Below are positions 1 to 5,403 of a stretch of 11,099 bases of DNA, one piece after another. The DNA lies in NCBI GenBank assembly GCA_023229575.1, contig JALNYZ010000066.1:1-11099 (forward strand), written 5' to 3'. The notes below the pieces were generated by a model. That model had not been told where the DNA came from. It did not search any database and worked only from the letters and a program-made list of their open reading frames with translations. Made by a program: the position numbers and the translations under genes. The first letter of the stretch is position 1; the number at the start of each line of letters is the position of its first letter. The DNA comes from Prolixibacteraceae bacterium (lineage in GTDB: Bacteria; Bacteroidota; Bacteroidia; Bacteroidales; Prolixibacteraceae).

Positions 1-90
1 CTTGACTTCCTTTAACTTCCGTTTCTTACTTTTCATCACCGACAATCATTATTTTACTGGGCATAAAGGTATTAAAATGATTTTCAACCA

Positions 91-124
91 TCCGAAGCTT
101 TATTCCATTGGCTTCGGTTTTTTT
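91..124 (+). terminator. Rho-independent terminator
   Basis: The 7-bp perfect stem CCGAAGC (92-98) / GCTTCGG (111-117) has a 12-base loop and is followed directly by a run of seven T on the plus strand. The T run is only on this strand, so it would end a transcript entering from the left of the window. It also abuts the reconstructed stop codon (123-125) of the minus-strand PIN pseudogene, so the hairpin may protect that 3' end too. I recognise no gene in bases 1-90. Confidence 0.7.
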
Positions 125-619
125 ATTTAAGCAGTTTAATCAACCTGTCAATTCCATCCAAGGGTAACCGGGGATTCACCAATTTCATTTGATTTAACAA
201 TTCAATTCCTTTAATTTTTGAACAATTCCATCTTCAATTAACTGTTTGATCACCCAAATGCTGCCTCGTACTTCCAGGCCATGTGCTTCAGCTTTCTTTC
301 TCAGGGTACTGTCGCAGGTAAGTAGTGCACACTTAAATTGTTTTGCCTTCCATAAAACTGTTCGGTCAGGAAACGACTTGTTCGATCGAAAAAGCTTCAT
401 GGCGCGAATTTCATCTTCTTCTTCAGGTGTTACCTTTATGATATGAAGTTTTTTACTTCGTTCAAAAATGGCAAATTCGCTTTTTTGCTCCGAGTAAGTT
501 ATTTCGTTTTACACAAAATCTGTAGTGTGAATTTCCAGATTCAGCGCAAAAAACTCTGGAAGCACTTGTAAATGGTACAAGTCGAAAAACACACTAACAT
601 CTGTTATAACGATCTTCAT
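123..619 (-). pseudogene. PIN-domain toxin-like gene (DUF3368-like), broken by a stop and a frameshift
   Basis: Read from the ATG at 619, the frame gives MKIVITDVSVFFDL and 36 residues in all, then a TAA at 509-511 in a context where PIN proteins usually have a hydrophobic residue (TDFV-x-NEI; TTA to TAA would explain it). The same frame then stays open to 194. Near 215-222 a run of five A appears to have lost one base. Restoring it extends the protein through an NPRLPLDGIDRLIKLLK tail to the stop at 123-125, giving about 165 residues, normal for the family. The expected PIN acidic residues are visible at reconstructed D7, E39, D85 and D103. PIN proteins are Mg-dependent ribonucleases, often TA toxins. 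The start overlaps the stop of the HTH-ImmA gene (ATGA, 616-619), so the two formed one operon. Two independent lesions make a sequencing error unlikely. The PIN fold is a confident call; the DUF3368 subfamily is an inference. Confidence 0.8.
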
Positions 620-1689
620 ACCAGTTGATTCATTTGAGACCTGAGTTTCCATGATGAAATACCGGCAAAATAGGCTGCTTCATTGATTGACAGAACTTCT
701 TTGGCTAAACCCACATAGACCAACCGCTCCATTCGGACAGGTCTTTCTTTTCCCGGAAAACGTCCCGGCTCATTATTCGGCTCATGGTATTTTCGTGATC
801 GATAACCGATGTTGAATTTTTTGTAAACATTGCTATTGATAATCCCCAATTGCAAGGCACGGCTAAAAGTCGCTGAAAAAGAAATTCCCCATCTTTCTTT
901 GATGAGTTGAAGTTCATTTTGATAGAAATGGAACCGTTCTTTTTGCATTTCTTTTCGCGCCATTTCAGCAGGATATAACAAGGCACTGGCAAATGCATGG
1001 CAAAGCTTTTCTTCTGCTTTTTCGCTGATATTATCAGGAAATTTTAACGCGTGATGGGCCAATTCATGCAATGCGGTAAATCTTTTCCGCACTACGTCAT
1101 CTTCAGGATTGGTTTTGCGAAGGACGATTACCCTTTTATCCCCTACGTCAGCTTTAAATCCATCAAAACCATTTGGTGCATCAACTTCAATGACCTTGTA
1201 TCCTTTGTCTTCAAGCATTTCTGTAACATCCGGGATTGGGTCATAACCTAAATTCCATATTTTACGAAGTTCAATCGCAGCAATTTCGGCATCTTCAGGG
1301 GTAGTGATCATCTTGTCATACACAAAATAGTCATTATCATCTTCTATATTCAAAAGGTTATCCAATTCAAAATACCTCTCAAATACCTCTTTTGCTTTTT
1401 CTTTTACCGATTCTTCTTCCGAAGGTGAAAGTTTTGACGAATACTTTCTAAAACCCAAATTGGAAAAGTTAATTTCAACGGCAGGTTCAGAATAAAAATA
1501 ATTTACTGGTACATTGAGAACATTAGAAATAGCAATAACCATCTCGCTGTCAGGTCTCATCTTACCCTGTTCATATTTATTCAGCGACTGCTTCGAAACG
1601 ACATTGCCCAATTTGTCGGCTATACTCTGTAGCGACAGCCCAGCCATTTTTCTGGCTGAAATTAGTCTGTTGGCAAAATTGTTTTCCAT
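616..1689 (-). CDS. XRE-family HTH regulator with ImmA/IrrE metallopeptidase domain
   Basis: This 357-residue protein has an XRE-type helix-turn-helix at about residues 5-62 (LSLQSIADKLG and a recognition helix with SLNKYEQGK). A linker follows, then an ImmA/IrrE (DUF955, COG2856) domain at about 130-285 with the zinc motif HELAHH at 208-213 and the typical helix CHAFASALLYP at 230-240. In this family the protease domain cleaves repressors, or acts as part of a TA antitoxin. Residues 320-357 form an extra HTH-like tail (LSINEAAYFAGISSWKLR) resembling UPF0175 antitoxins. I chose the ATG at 1689 because the HTH begins right after it and the promoter lies just upstream; the longer open frame would translate the promoter. 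The gene overlaps the PIN pseudogene by 4 bases, so it was probably the antitoxin or regulator of that toxin. The gene itself appears intact. Confidence 0.88.
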   Translation of the reverse strand: MENNFANRLISARKMAGLSLQSIADKLGNVVSKQSLNKYEQGKMRPDSEMVIAISNVLNVPVNYFYSEPAVEINFSNLGFRKYSSKLSPSEEESVKEKAKEVFERYFELDNLLNIEDDNDYFVYDKMITTPEDAEIAAIELRKIWNLGYDPIPDVTEMLEDKGYKVIEVDAPNGFDGFKADVGDKRVIVLRKTNPEDDVVRKRFTALHELAHHALKFPDNISEKAEEKLCHAFASALLYPAEMARKEMQKERFHFYQNELQLIKERWGISFSATFSRALQLGIINSNVYKKFNIGYRSRKYHEPNNEPGRFPGKERPVRMERLVYVGLAKEVLSINEAAYFAGISSWKLRSQMNQLV

Positions 1690-1705
1690 TATTGGTGTTT
1701 TTGTA

Positions 1706-1740
1706 TTGACAAATATACAAATAAAATATAAATTGTCAAC
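1706..1740 (-). promoter_or_regulatory. Promoter with overlapping operator of the HTH-ImmA gene
   Basis: On the minus strand TATATTTG (1717-1710) fits the Bacteroidota -7 box TAnnTTTG. GTTG at 1740-1737 lies 19 bases upstream at the -33 position. The arms TTGACAA (1706-1712) and TTGTCAA (1733-1739) form a perfect inverted repeat that covers both elements. This is the layout expected if the XRE protein represses its own promoter. The predicted leader is only about 15 bases. Confidence 0.55.
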
Positions 1741-1769
1741 CTTTTTGTATAAAAAAATTAGACTGCAAA

Positions 1770-1813
1770 CCACACCCCTCTGTCGAAGACTTGCAAAGCC
1801 GTGCAAGTGTGGG
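1770..1813. repeat. GC-rich palindromic element (REP-like)
   Basis: Between the divergent HTH-ImmA and parD genes lies a GC-rich island. It has an inner hairpin ACTTGC (1789-1794) / GCAAGT (1803-1808) and outer arms CCACAC (1770-1775) / GTGTGG (1807-1812). Its right edge reads GTGGGATTA, identical to the right edge of the larger palindrome ending at 3201. This suggests that both belong to a family of mobilised palindromes. It has no coding capacity and no T run, so it is not a normal terminator. Confidence 0.45.
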
Positions 1814-1835
1814 ATTATGAAAAAAATAACAACTC

Positions 1836-1867
1836 CTTGATTATTGTACCAATATTTGGTACTTTTA
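1836..1867 (+). promoter_or_regulatory. Promoter and ParD-type operator of the first parD
   Basis: The perfect palindrome GTACCAATATTTGGTAC (1846-1862) sits 24 bases before the parD start. It lies between a TTG at 1837-1839 and TACTTTTA at 1860-1867, which are 20 bases apart and resemble -33 and -7 boxes. The same palindrome design precedes the second parD at 3232-3248. ParD proteins repress their own operons through such sites, so autoregulation is likely. Confidence 0.6.
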
Positions 1868-1886
1868 CAAGAAAAAGAATTGGAAT

Positions 1887-2138
1887 ATGAGTAGAAATAC
1901 ATCAATATCATTGGGAGACCATTTTGATAGTTTTGTTCAAAGTCGCTTAACTTCCGGAAGATACAAAAATGCCAGTGAAGTTCTTCGGGCGGGATTGAGA
2001 CTGCTAGAGGAAGAGGAGAATAAGGTTATTGCCTTAAGAAATGCAATTCAAGAAGGTATGGAAAGTGGAATTGCACAAAATTTCAGTCCGGAATTGCACC
2101 TGAAAGAATTAAAAGCAAAAAGGGCATTGAATGGCTAA
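1887..2138 (+). CDS. parD: ParD-family antitoxin, orphan (toxin lost)
   Basis: This 83-residue protein begins MSRNTSISLGDHFDSFVQ, a typical ParD ribbon-helix-helix N-terminus. The RHH region (about 1-45, with NASEVLRAGLRLLEEEE) binds DNA as a dimer, and the C-terminal half is the flexible toxin-binding tail. The N-terminal half is about half identical to the second ParD in this window (3276-3524). The usual ParE start (ATGGCTAAATAC) overlaps the parD stop at 2131-2142, but the toxin reading frame is lost after about four codons. This antitoxin therefore has no cognate toxin next to it. Its operator palindrome is intact, so it may still be expressed and could bind the second locus or its toxin. 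The family call is confident; cross-action is inference. Confidence 0.88.
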   Translation: MSRNTSISLGDHFDSFVQSRLTSGRYKNASEVLRAGLRLLEEEENKVIALRNAIQEGMESGIAQNFSPELHLKELKAKRALNG

Positions 2139-2244
2139 ATACAATCCCCCGCTGGCGCGAATTCACACTAACCGATTGAATTTTAACTATTATGGCATGC
2201 ATATTGTAGTAAATTTTTACATTATTATAAACCATTCATCATGA
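2131..2244 (+). pseudogene. Truncated parE start (toxin remnant)
   Basis: An ATG overlapping the parD stop by 8 bases encodes MAKY, a common beginning of ParE toxins. The frame then runs into CCCCCGCTGGCGCGAATT (2144-2161), which is not ParE-like, and ends after 37 codons at the TGA 2242-2244. No further ParE-like sequence follows. The toxin body has been deleted or replaced from about base 2143. The leftover frame ends in an ATGA overlap with the lipoprotein start at 2241, probably by chance. Confidence 0.6.
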
Positions 2245-3014
2245 AAAAATCCTTGTTCATTGGATTAATAGTTCTATTGACTATGACTTCATGTAAGAAA
2301 CTCGGGAATGAAGTCTTCTTCAAAATTGGAAGTGGACAGGAATATACGTTCAGTGATATCGAACTATATGATACATCAACTCACATTCTATATTTCAAGA
2401 ATGTGCAATACGAATTTAAAGACATTCTTGCGAGTTCTTTCGCCTTTATGGACGATGGAGGGCTTATTTATCAGGGCAGTTTTGTACCCGGCTATTCAAG
2501 TTCTATTCCATATGGCCCATTCATTATGTCGGCGCCTACGTACGGAAACTATGCCTTACGGATTGAAAATTGGCATTCAGAGAAGCCTGACATCAGGAAT
2601 AATCCCAGAATTATTGACATTTTAAAACAGCATGATCTTTTACATCCGGGACTTGTAATTTCATCCAGTTCAATAGAAATTTCCGGGACTCAACTAACCT
2701 TCAAGTTTACAGTTACCAATCAAGATCAATCAGATCTTATGATCATAGATTTTGACAAAACAGGACCCAATCTTTTTCACTACTTTACAAATGGACTAAG
2801 GATATATGATCTGGCCCATAACGAAGTATTTTCGAGTAATATTCAACATCTGGCTCCTAACCCATGGAACAGTTGGAAAAGTGAGTGGTTATCTGAATTA
2901 AAATCAGGTGATTCTAAACAATTCACAATAAACTATACAATTAATAATCCGATAAATCCCGGAGAGTATGATACTACTTTTAAATTCCCCGGATTGGCAT
3001 ATCAGGTTACATAA
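2241..3014 (+). CDS. Lipoprotein of unknown function
   Basis: I do not recognise this 257-residue protein. It starts with a lipoprotein signal peptide: positive residues (MKKS), a hydrophobic stretch (5-15) and a lipobox ending MTSC, so cleavage before Cys18 and lipid anchoring are expected. The following KK does not decide inner or outer membrane location. The mature part is rich in beta-prone sequence. The C-terminal third (about 135-257, including TFKFTVTNQDQSDLMIID and NPGEYDTTFKFPG) has the alternating pattern of an immunoglobulin-like or BsuPI-like beta sandwich; this is inference from pattern only. It sits alone between TA genes, with no clear promoter or terminator and no operon partner, and is probably accessory cargo. 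The start is fixed by the signal peptide. Confidence 0.75.
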   Translation: MKKSLFIGLIVLLTMTSCKKLGNEVFFKIGSGQEYTFSDIELYDTSTHILYFKNVQYEFKDILASSFAFMDDGGLIYQGSFVPGYSSSIPYGPFIMSAPTYGNYALRIENWHSEKPDIRNNPRIIDILKQHDLLHPGLVISSSSIEISGTQLTFKFTVTNQDQSDLMIIDFDKTGPNLFHYFTNGLRIYDLAHNEVFSSNIQHLAPNPWNSWKSEWLSELKSGDSKQFTINYTINNPINPGEYDTTFKFPGLAYQVT

Positions 3015-3090
3015 GACCAACTTTATCAAGGAAATAGTAGAATTTGGCTTGGCGACATTTCTTTTAACAAAAAGATAACGATCCAATAAC

Positions 3091-3201
3091 CCCCGCTTCC
3101 CACGCTCCCGCGAGATTGTATCGCGTGGTATGCCACTCTACCAAATAACAATGACATTGTCCAACGTTAAACCACTCGATACAATCTCGCGGGAGCGTGG
3201 G
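3091..3201. repeat. Long palindromic element with 25-bp perfect arms
   Basis: Bases 3099-3123 and 3177-3201 are exact reverse complements over 25 bases. Similarity continues inward for several more bases (GTGG at 3125-3128 against CCAC at 3172-3175). The loop of about 50 bases contains a second small hairpin GTGG/CCAC (3125-3136). The arms are GC-rich, unlike the A/T-rich flanks. The element encodes nothing. In size and form it resembles REP/BIME-type palindromes moved by IS200-like (RAYT) transposases, or a small MITE. No transposase gene is in the window. Confidence 0.7.
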
Positions 3202-3221
3202 ATTAGTTACAATAAAAAAAA

Positions 3222-3257
3222 TTTGCTATTTATACCAAAGATTGGTATCTTTGGTAT
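3222..3257 (+). promoter_or_regulatory. Promoter and operator of the parDE pair
   Basis: TTTG at 3222-3225 and TATCTTTG at 3246-3253 match the Bacteroidota -33 and -7 boxes with 20 bases between them. The palindrome ATACCAAAGATTGGTAT (3232-3248) plus a third half-site TTTGGTAT (3250-3257) overlaps the -7 box. ParD binding here would block transcription. It has the same core (nTACCAA-N3-TTGGTAn) as the first parD operator, with one extra half-site. Confidence 0.7.
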
Positions 3258-3275
3258 AATATTGAAAGTAAAGTT

Positions 3276-3524
3276 ATGGCTAAAAACACATCGATTTTAT
3301 TAGGAGATTATTTTGATAATTTTATAAATCAACAAGTTAAAACAGGAAAATTCTCTTCTGCAAGTGAGGTGGTAAGGACTGCTTTAAGAATGTTTGAACA
3401 CGAAGAAACTAAAAAAACAGAGCTGATTAACCAACTTAAAAAAGGTGAAAAATCTGGTTATGTAGAAGATTTTAATCGAGCATCTTTTTTAAATAGTCTT
3501 CATCAAAAACATTCCGTTAAGTAA
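3276..3524 (+). CDS. parD: ParD-family antitoxin
   Basis: This 82-residue ribbon-helix-helix protein begins MAKNTSILLGDYFDNFINQQ, with the RHH segment ASEVVRTALRMFEHEE at about 29-44 and a charged C-terminal tail for toxin binding. It neutralises the ParE encoded immediately downstream: its stop TAA (3522-3524) overlaps the toxin ATG by one base, which implies translational coupling. The A/T-rich composition matches the toxin gene and differs from the nearby palindrome and the GH3 remnant, consistent with the pair moving as a unit. The start is supported by the family N-terminus and by the promoter 20-50 bases upstream. Confidence 0.9.
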   Translation: MAKNTSILLGDYFDNFINQQVKTGKFSSASEVVRTALRMFEHEETKKTELINQLKKGEKSGYVEDFNRASFLNSLHQKHSVK

Positions 3525-3823
3525 TGAAGTATAGAATCAGCAAGGAAGCTTTAAATGACCTTGAAATATTATGGCATTACACCTTTGAAACTTGGTCACT
3601 TGAGCAAGCTGACAGATATCTAAACTTACTAATGGACGAAATTGAATACTTAACAGTAAACCCAAAATCTGGAAAAGATTACAGTCACATAAGAAAGGGA
3701 TATTTTCGTTCAAGAGTAAAATCTCATTTCATATTTTACAAAATAAACTTGAAAGATAACGAATTGGAAATTATCAGAATTTTGCATCAACAAATGGATA
3801 TTGAATCACGACTAGATGAATAG
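3524..3823 (+). CDS. parE: ParE/RelE-family toxin
   Basis: This 99-residue protein has the ParE/RelE-superfamily layout. MKYRISKEALNDLEILWHYT forms the N-terminal strand and helix, then a second helix (LEQADRYLNLLMDEIEYL), then the strands GYFRSRVKSHFIFYKI and LEIIRILHQQMDI. The basic residues and the IRILHQ-MD-x-x-x-RL ending are typical of ParE. Known ParE proteins poison DNA gyrase, but relatives can be mRNA interferases, so the target here is inferred. Length is normal and nothing is broken. It forms an operon with the overlapping parD upstream. The GH3 remnant begins within three bases of its stop, so the pair probably inserted into, or next to, that decaying gene. Confidence 0.88.
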   Translation: MKYRISKEALNDLEILWHYTFETWSLEQADRYLNLLMDEIEYLTVNPKSGKDYSHIRKGYFRSRVKSHFIFYKINLKDNELEIIRILHQQMDIESRLDE

Positions 3824-3825
3824 AA

Positions 3826-4120
3826 GACTGGGGGCAGCGGGATCCGGTTACGACTACCATTTTTCCACAAGCCATTGGCCTGGCCGAATCGTGGGACCCG
3901 GAGGTGCTAAAACGGGTTTCAACGATCGAAAGTTATGAAACGCGTTACCTTGAAACCCAACGAAAGCCGTGTCGTTGAAATTCCGTTAAAAGCCGAAACG
4001 ATTGCCTATTGGAATGTTGCCAAACACCAATTTGTGGTAGAACCCGATAAGGTTCAAATCATGGTGGGCACCTCTTCTTTAGATATTAAACTGAAGGAAA
4101 CGATTCGGGTAGTGGAATAG
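3826..4120 (+). pseudogene. Glycoside hydrolase family 3 remnant with internal deletion
   Basis: Bases 3826 to about 3950 encode, in one frame, DWGQRDPVTTTIFPQAIGLA followed by ESWDPEVLKRVSTIESYETRYL. This matches the N-terminal catalytic domain of GH3 beta-glucosidases/xylosidases (the FPQAIGLA-x-x-WDP signature). From about 3938 a second frame encodes KRVTLKPNESRVVEIPL and continues to LDIKLKETIRVVE, the C-terminal fibronectin-III-like domain of GH3. Several hundred residues between them, including the nucleophile region, are missing, as is the 5' end. The two frames overlap on AAACGCGTTACCTTG, which makes sense in both contexts (ETRYL and KRVTL), suggesting a deletion between short identical sequences. 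The open frame from the ATG at 3935 is only the C-terminal scrap and is unlikely to be a gene. Confidence 0.8.
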
Positions 4121-4127
4121 GATTGCA

Positions 4128-4162
4128 GACCCGAAAGGTTTCGGAAACCTTTCGGGTCTTTT
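4128..4162 (+). terminator. Strong rho-independent terminator
   Basis: The 31-base hairpin 4128-4158 has arms GACCCGAAAGGTTTC and GAAACCTTTCGGGTC, perfect over 15 bases apart from the innermost bases that must form the loop. TCTTTT follows. It was presumably the terminator of the lost GH3 operon and now ends transcription from parDE and insulates the next gene. The near-perfect symmetry could also act on the opposite strand, but the T run favours plus. Confidence 0.85.
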
Positions 4163-4184
4163 ACTGACGTCTCAAAACTTTTTT

Positions 4185-4192
4185 TATTTTTG
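4185..4192 (+). promoter_or_regulatory. -7 box of the GNAT-like gene
   Basis: TATTTTTG fits the TAnnTTTG consensus. It lies only 7 bases before the ATG at 4200, so the transcript would be nearly leaderless. No clear TTTG is seen 19-21 bases upstream, where the terminator tail lies. Confidence 0.4.
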
Positions 4193-4199
4193 CCTTACT

Positions 4200-5324
4200 A
4201 TGGCAATAACTATCCGAAAAGTAGAAAATAAAAAAGAGCTTCGTCTTTTTATCCACCTCCCTGCTGAAATTCACAAAGAACATTCAAACTGGGTACCACC
4301 ACTTTACATGGATGAGTGGGAATATTTCAATCCAAAGAAAAATCTTTTGTTCGCTCATTGCGAGCATATCCTGCTGCTGGCCTTCAAGGGCGACAAGTGT
4401 GTGGGCCGCTGCATGGGCCTGATTAGTAAGGATTACAACCAATCTCATAATGAAAACCATGTGCGCTTCTCAAACCTGGAGACCTACAACGATCCGGAAG
4501 TGTTTAACGCTTTGGTCAACCATATAGCTGCTTGGGGTAAATCTTTTGGGATGGATACGATGGTCGGACCTCTGGCCTTTTCGGATAAAGACCCCCAGGG
4601 ATTTTTAATAGAGGGTTATGACAAGCCGGTTGTAATCGCCTCCAACTGCAATTTCCCGTACATGGTGGATTTGACAGAAGCAGCCGGATTTACCAAGAAG
4701 GTCGATTGTGTTGTTTACCAGATCCCTATTCCTGATGAGATCCCCCCGCTTCACCAAAAAATTCTTGAACGCGCCGAGAAGCAGAATACCAACCTGAAAC
4801 TGCTCCAATTTACCTCCAGACGTAAAATCAAGCCTTTGATCAGGCCTGCGCTTCATCTGGTAAACAAAACTTTTACCGACATATATGGCTTTCTTCCGTT
4901 CAATGAAAAAGAGATGGACGATTTTGCCAATAAATATCTCTTTTTGATCAATCCCAGGTTCGTCAAACTGATCGCCAACGAGGAGAATGAAATCATCGCG
5001 CTGTTTATCGCCATGGACGACATCAGCGAAGGCATCAAAAAATCCAAAGGCTACCTCTTCCCATTTGGAATATTTCAAATTTTCGCCGCCGCCCGCAAGA
5101 CCAAACAGATCAATCTGCTCCTGGGGGCCATCGACCCGCGCTACCAGGGACGCGGACTGGATGTCTGGATGGGGCTCAGTCTGGTCAAATCAGCCAGGGA
5201 GGCCGGCAAGGTCGTGATGGACTCCCACCTCGAATTGGAATACAATACCAAAGTTAGGGCTGAAATGGAGAAGTTTGGCGGAAAAGTCTACAAAAAATTC
5301 AGAATTTTTCAGCGGGATATTTGA
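4200..5324 (+). CDS. GNAT-superfamily acyltransferase-like protein
   Basis: This is a 374-residue cytoplasmic protein with no signal peptide or membrane segment. It resembles a conserved two-part GNAT-fold family of Bacteroidota and other bacteria with no settled function. The N-terminal part (1-165) includes WVPPLYMDEWEYFNPKKNLLF and VGPLAFSDKDPQGFLIEGYD, conserved blocks of that family. The C-terminal half (about 200-374) ends in a GNAT-like acetyl-CoA loop, AIDPRYQGRGLD at 310-321 (Q/R-x-x-G-x-G/A type), followed by a helix and LELEYNTKVRAEMEKFGGK, the usual N-x-x-x-x-x-x-E-x-x-G block. The acceptor substrate is unknown. It stands alone, with its own -7 box, the terminator at 4128-4162 before it and a terminator after it. 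The ATG at 4200 is the first in frame and is followed by a family-typical IRKVENKKE start. Confidence 0.75.
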   Translation: MAITIRKVENKKELRLFIHLPAEIHKEHSNWVPPLYMDEWEYFNPKKNLLFAHCEHILLLAFKGDKCVGRCMGLISKDYNQSHNENHVRFSNLETYNDPEVFNALVNHIAAWGKSFGMDTMVGPLAFSDKDPQGFLIEGYDKPVVIASNCNFPYMVDLTEAAGFTKKVDCVVYQIPIPDEIPPLHQKILERAEKQNTNLKLLQFTSRRKIKPLIRPALHLVNKTFTDIYGFLPFNEKEMDDFANKYLFLINPRFVKLIANEENEIIALFIAMDDISEGIKKSKGYLFPFGIFQIFAAARKTKQINLLLGAIDPRYQGRGLDVWMGLSLVKSAREAGKVVMDSHLELEYNTKVRAEMEKFGGKVYKKFRIFQRDI

Positions 5325-5365
5325 CCTCAAAGCTATAGATTCCCGATCCATTACGATACACATTG

Positions 5366-5403
5366 AAATCACCTTCCTTCCTGAGCAGGGTGATTTTTTT
5401 TTG
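5366..5403 (+). terminator. Rho-independent terminator after the GNAT-like gene
   Basis: AAATCACC (5366-5373) pairs with GGTGATTT (5389-5396) over 8 bases, enclosing a 15-base loop. A T run extends to about 5402. It lies 41 bases after the GNAT-like stop codon, so it separates that gene from the cco operon. Confidence 0.8.

Noticed and set aside
91..124. Bidirectional terminator for the PIN/HTH-ImmA operon
   Set aside because: On the minus strand the hairpin is followed by ATGGTTGA rather than a T run, so only plus-strand termination is supported.
194..400. 68-codon frame as a complete small gene
   Set aside because: It is the middle part of the PIN gene in the same frame as the upstream 36 codons, and the missing C-terminus is recovered by restoring one A.
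1690..1911. 74-residue N-terminal extension of the HTH-ImmA protein
   Set aside because: It has no family-like sequence, crosses the promoter, the palindrome at 1770 and the divergent parD operator, and the HTH domain starts right after the ATG at 1689.
3935..4120. 61-codon frame as an independent small protein
   Set aside because: The sequence is the C-terminal fibronectin-like end of GH3 enzymes, and the bases before it encode the GH3 N-terminal signature in another frame.
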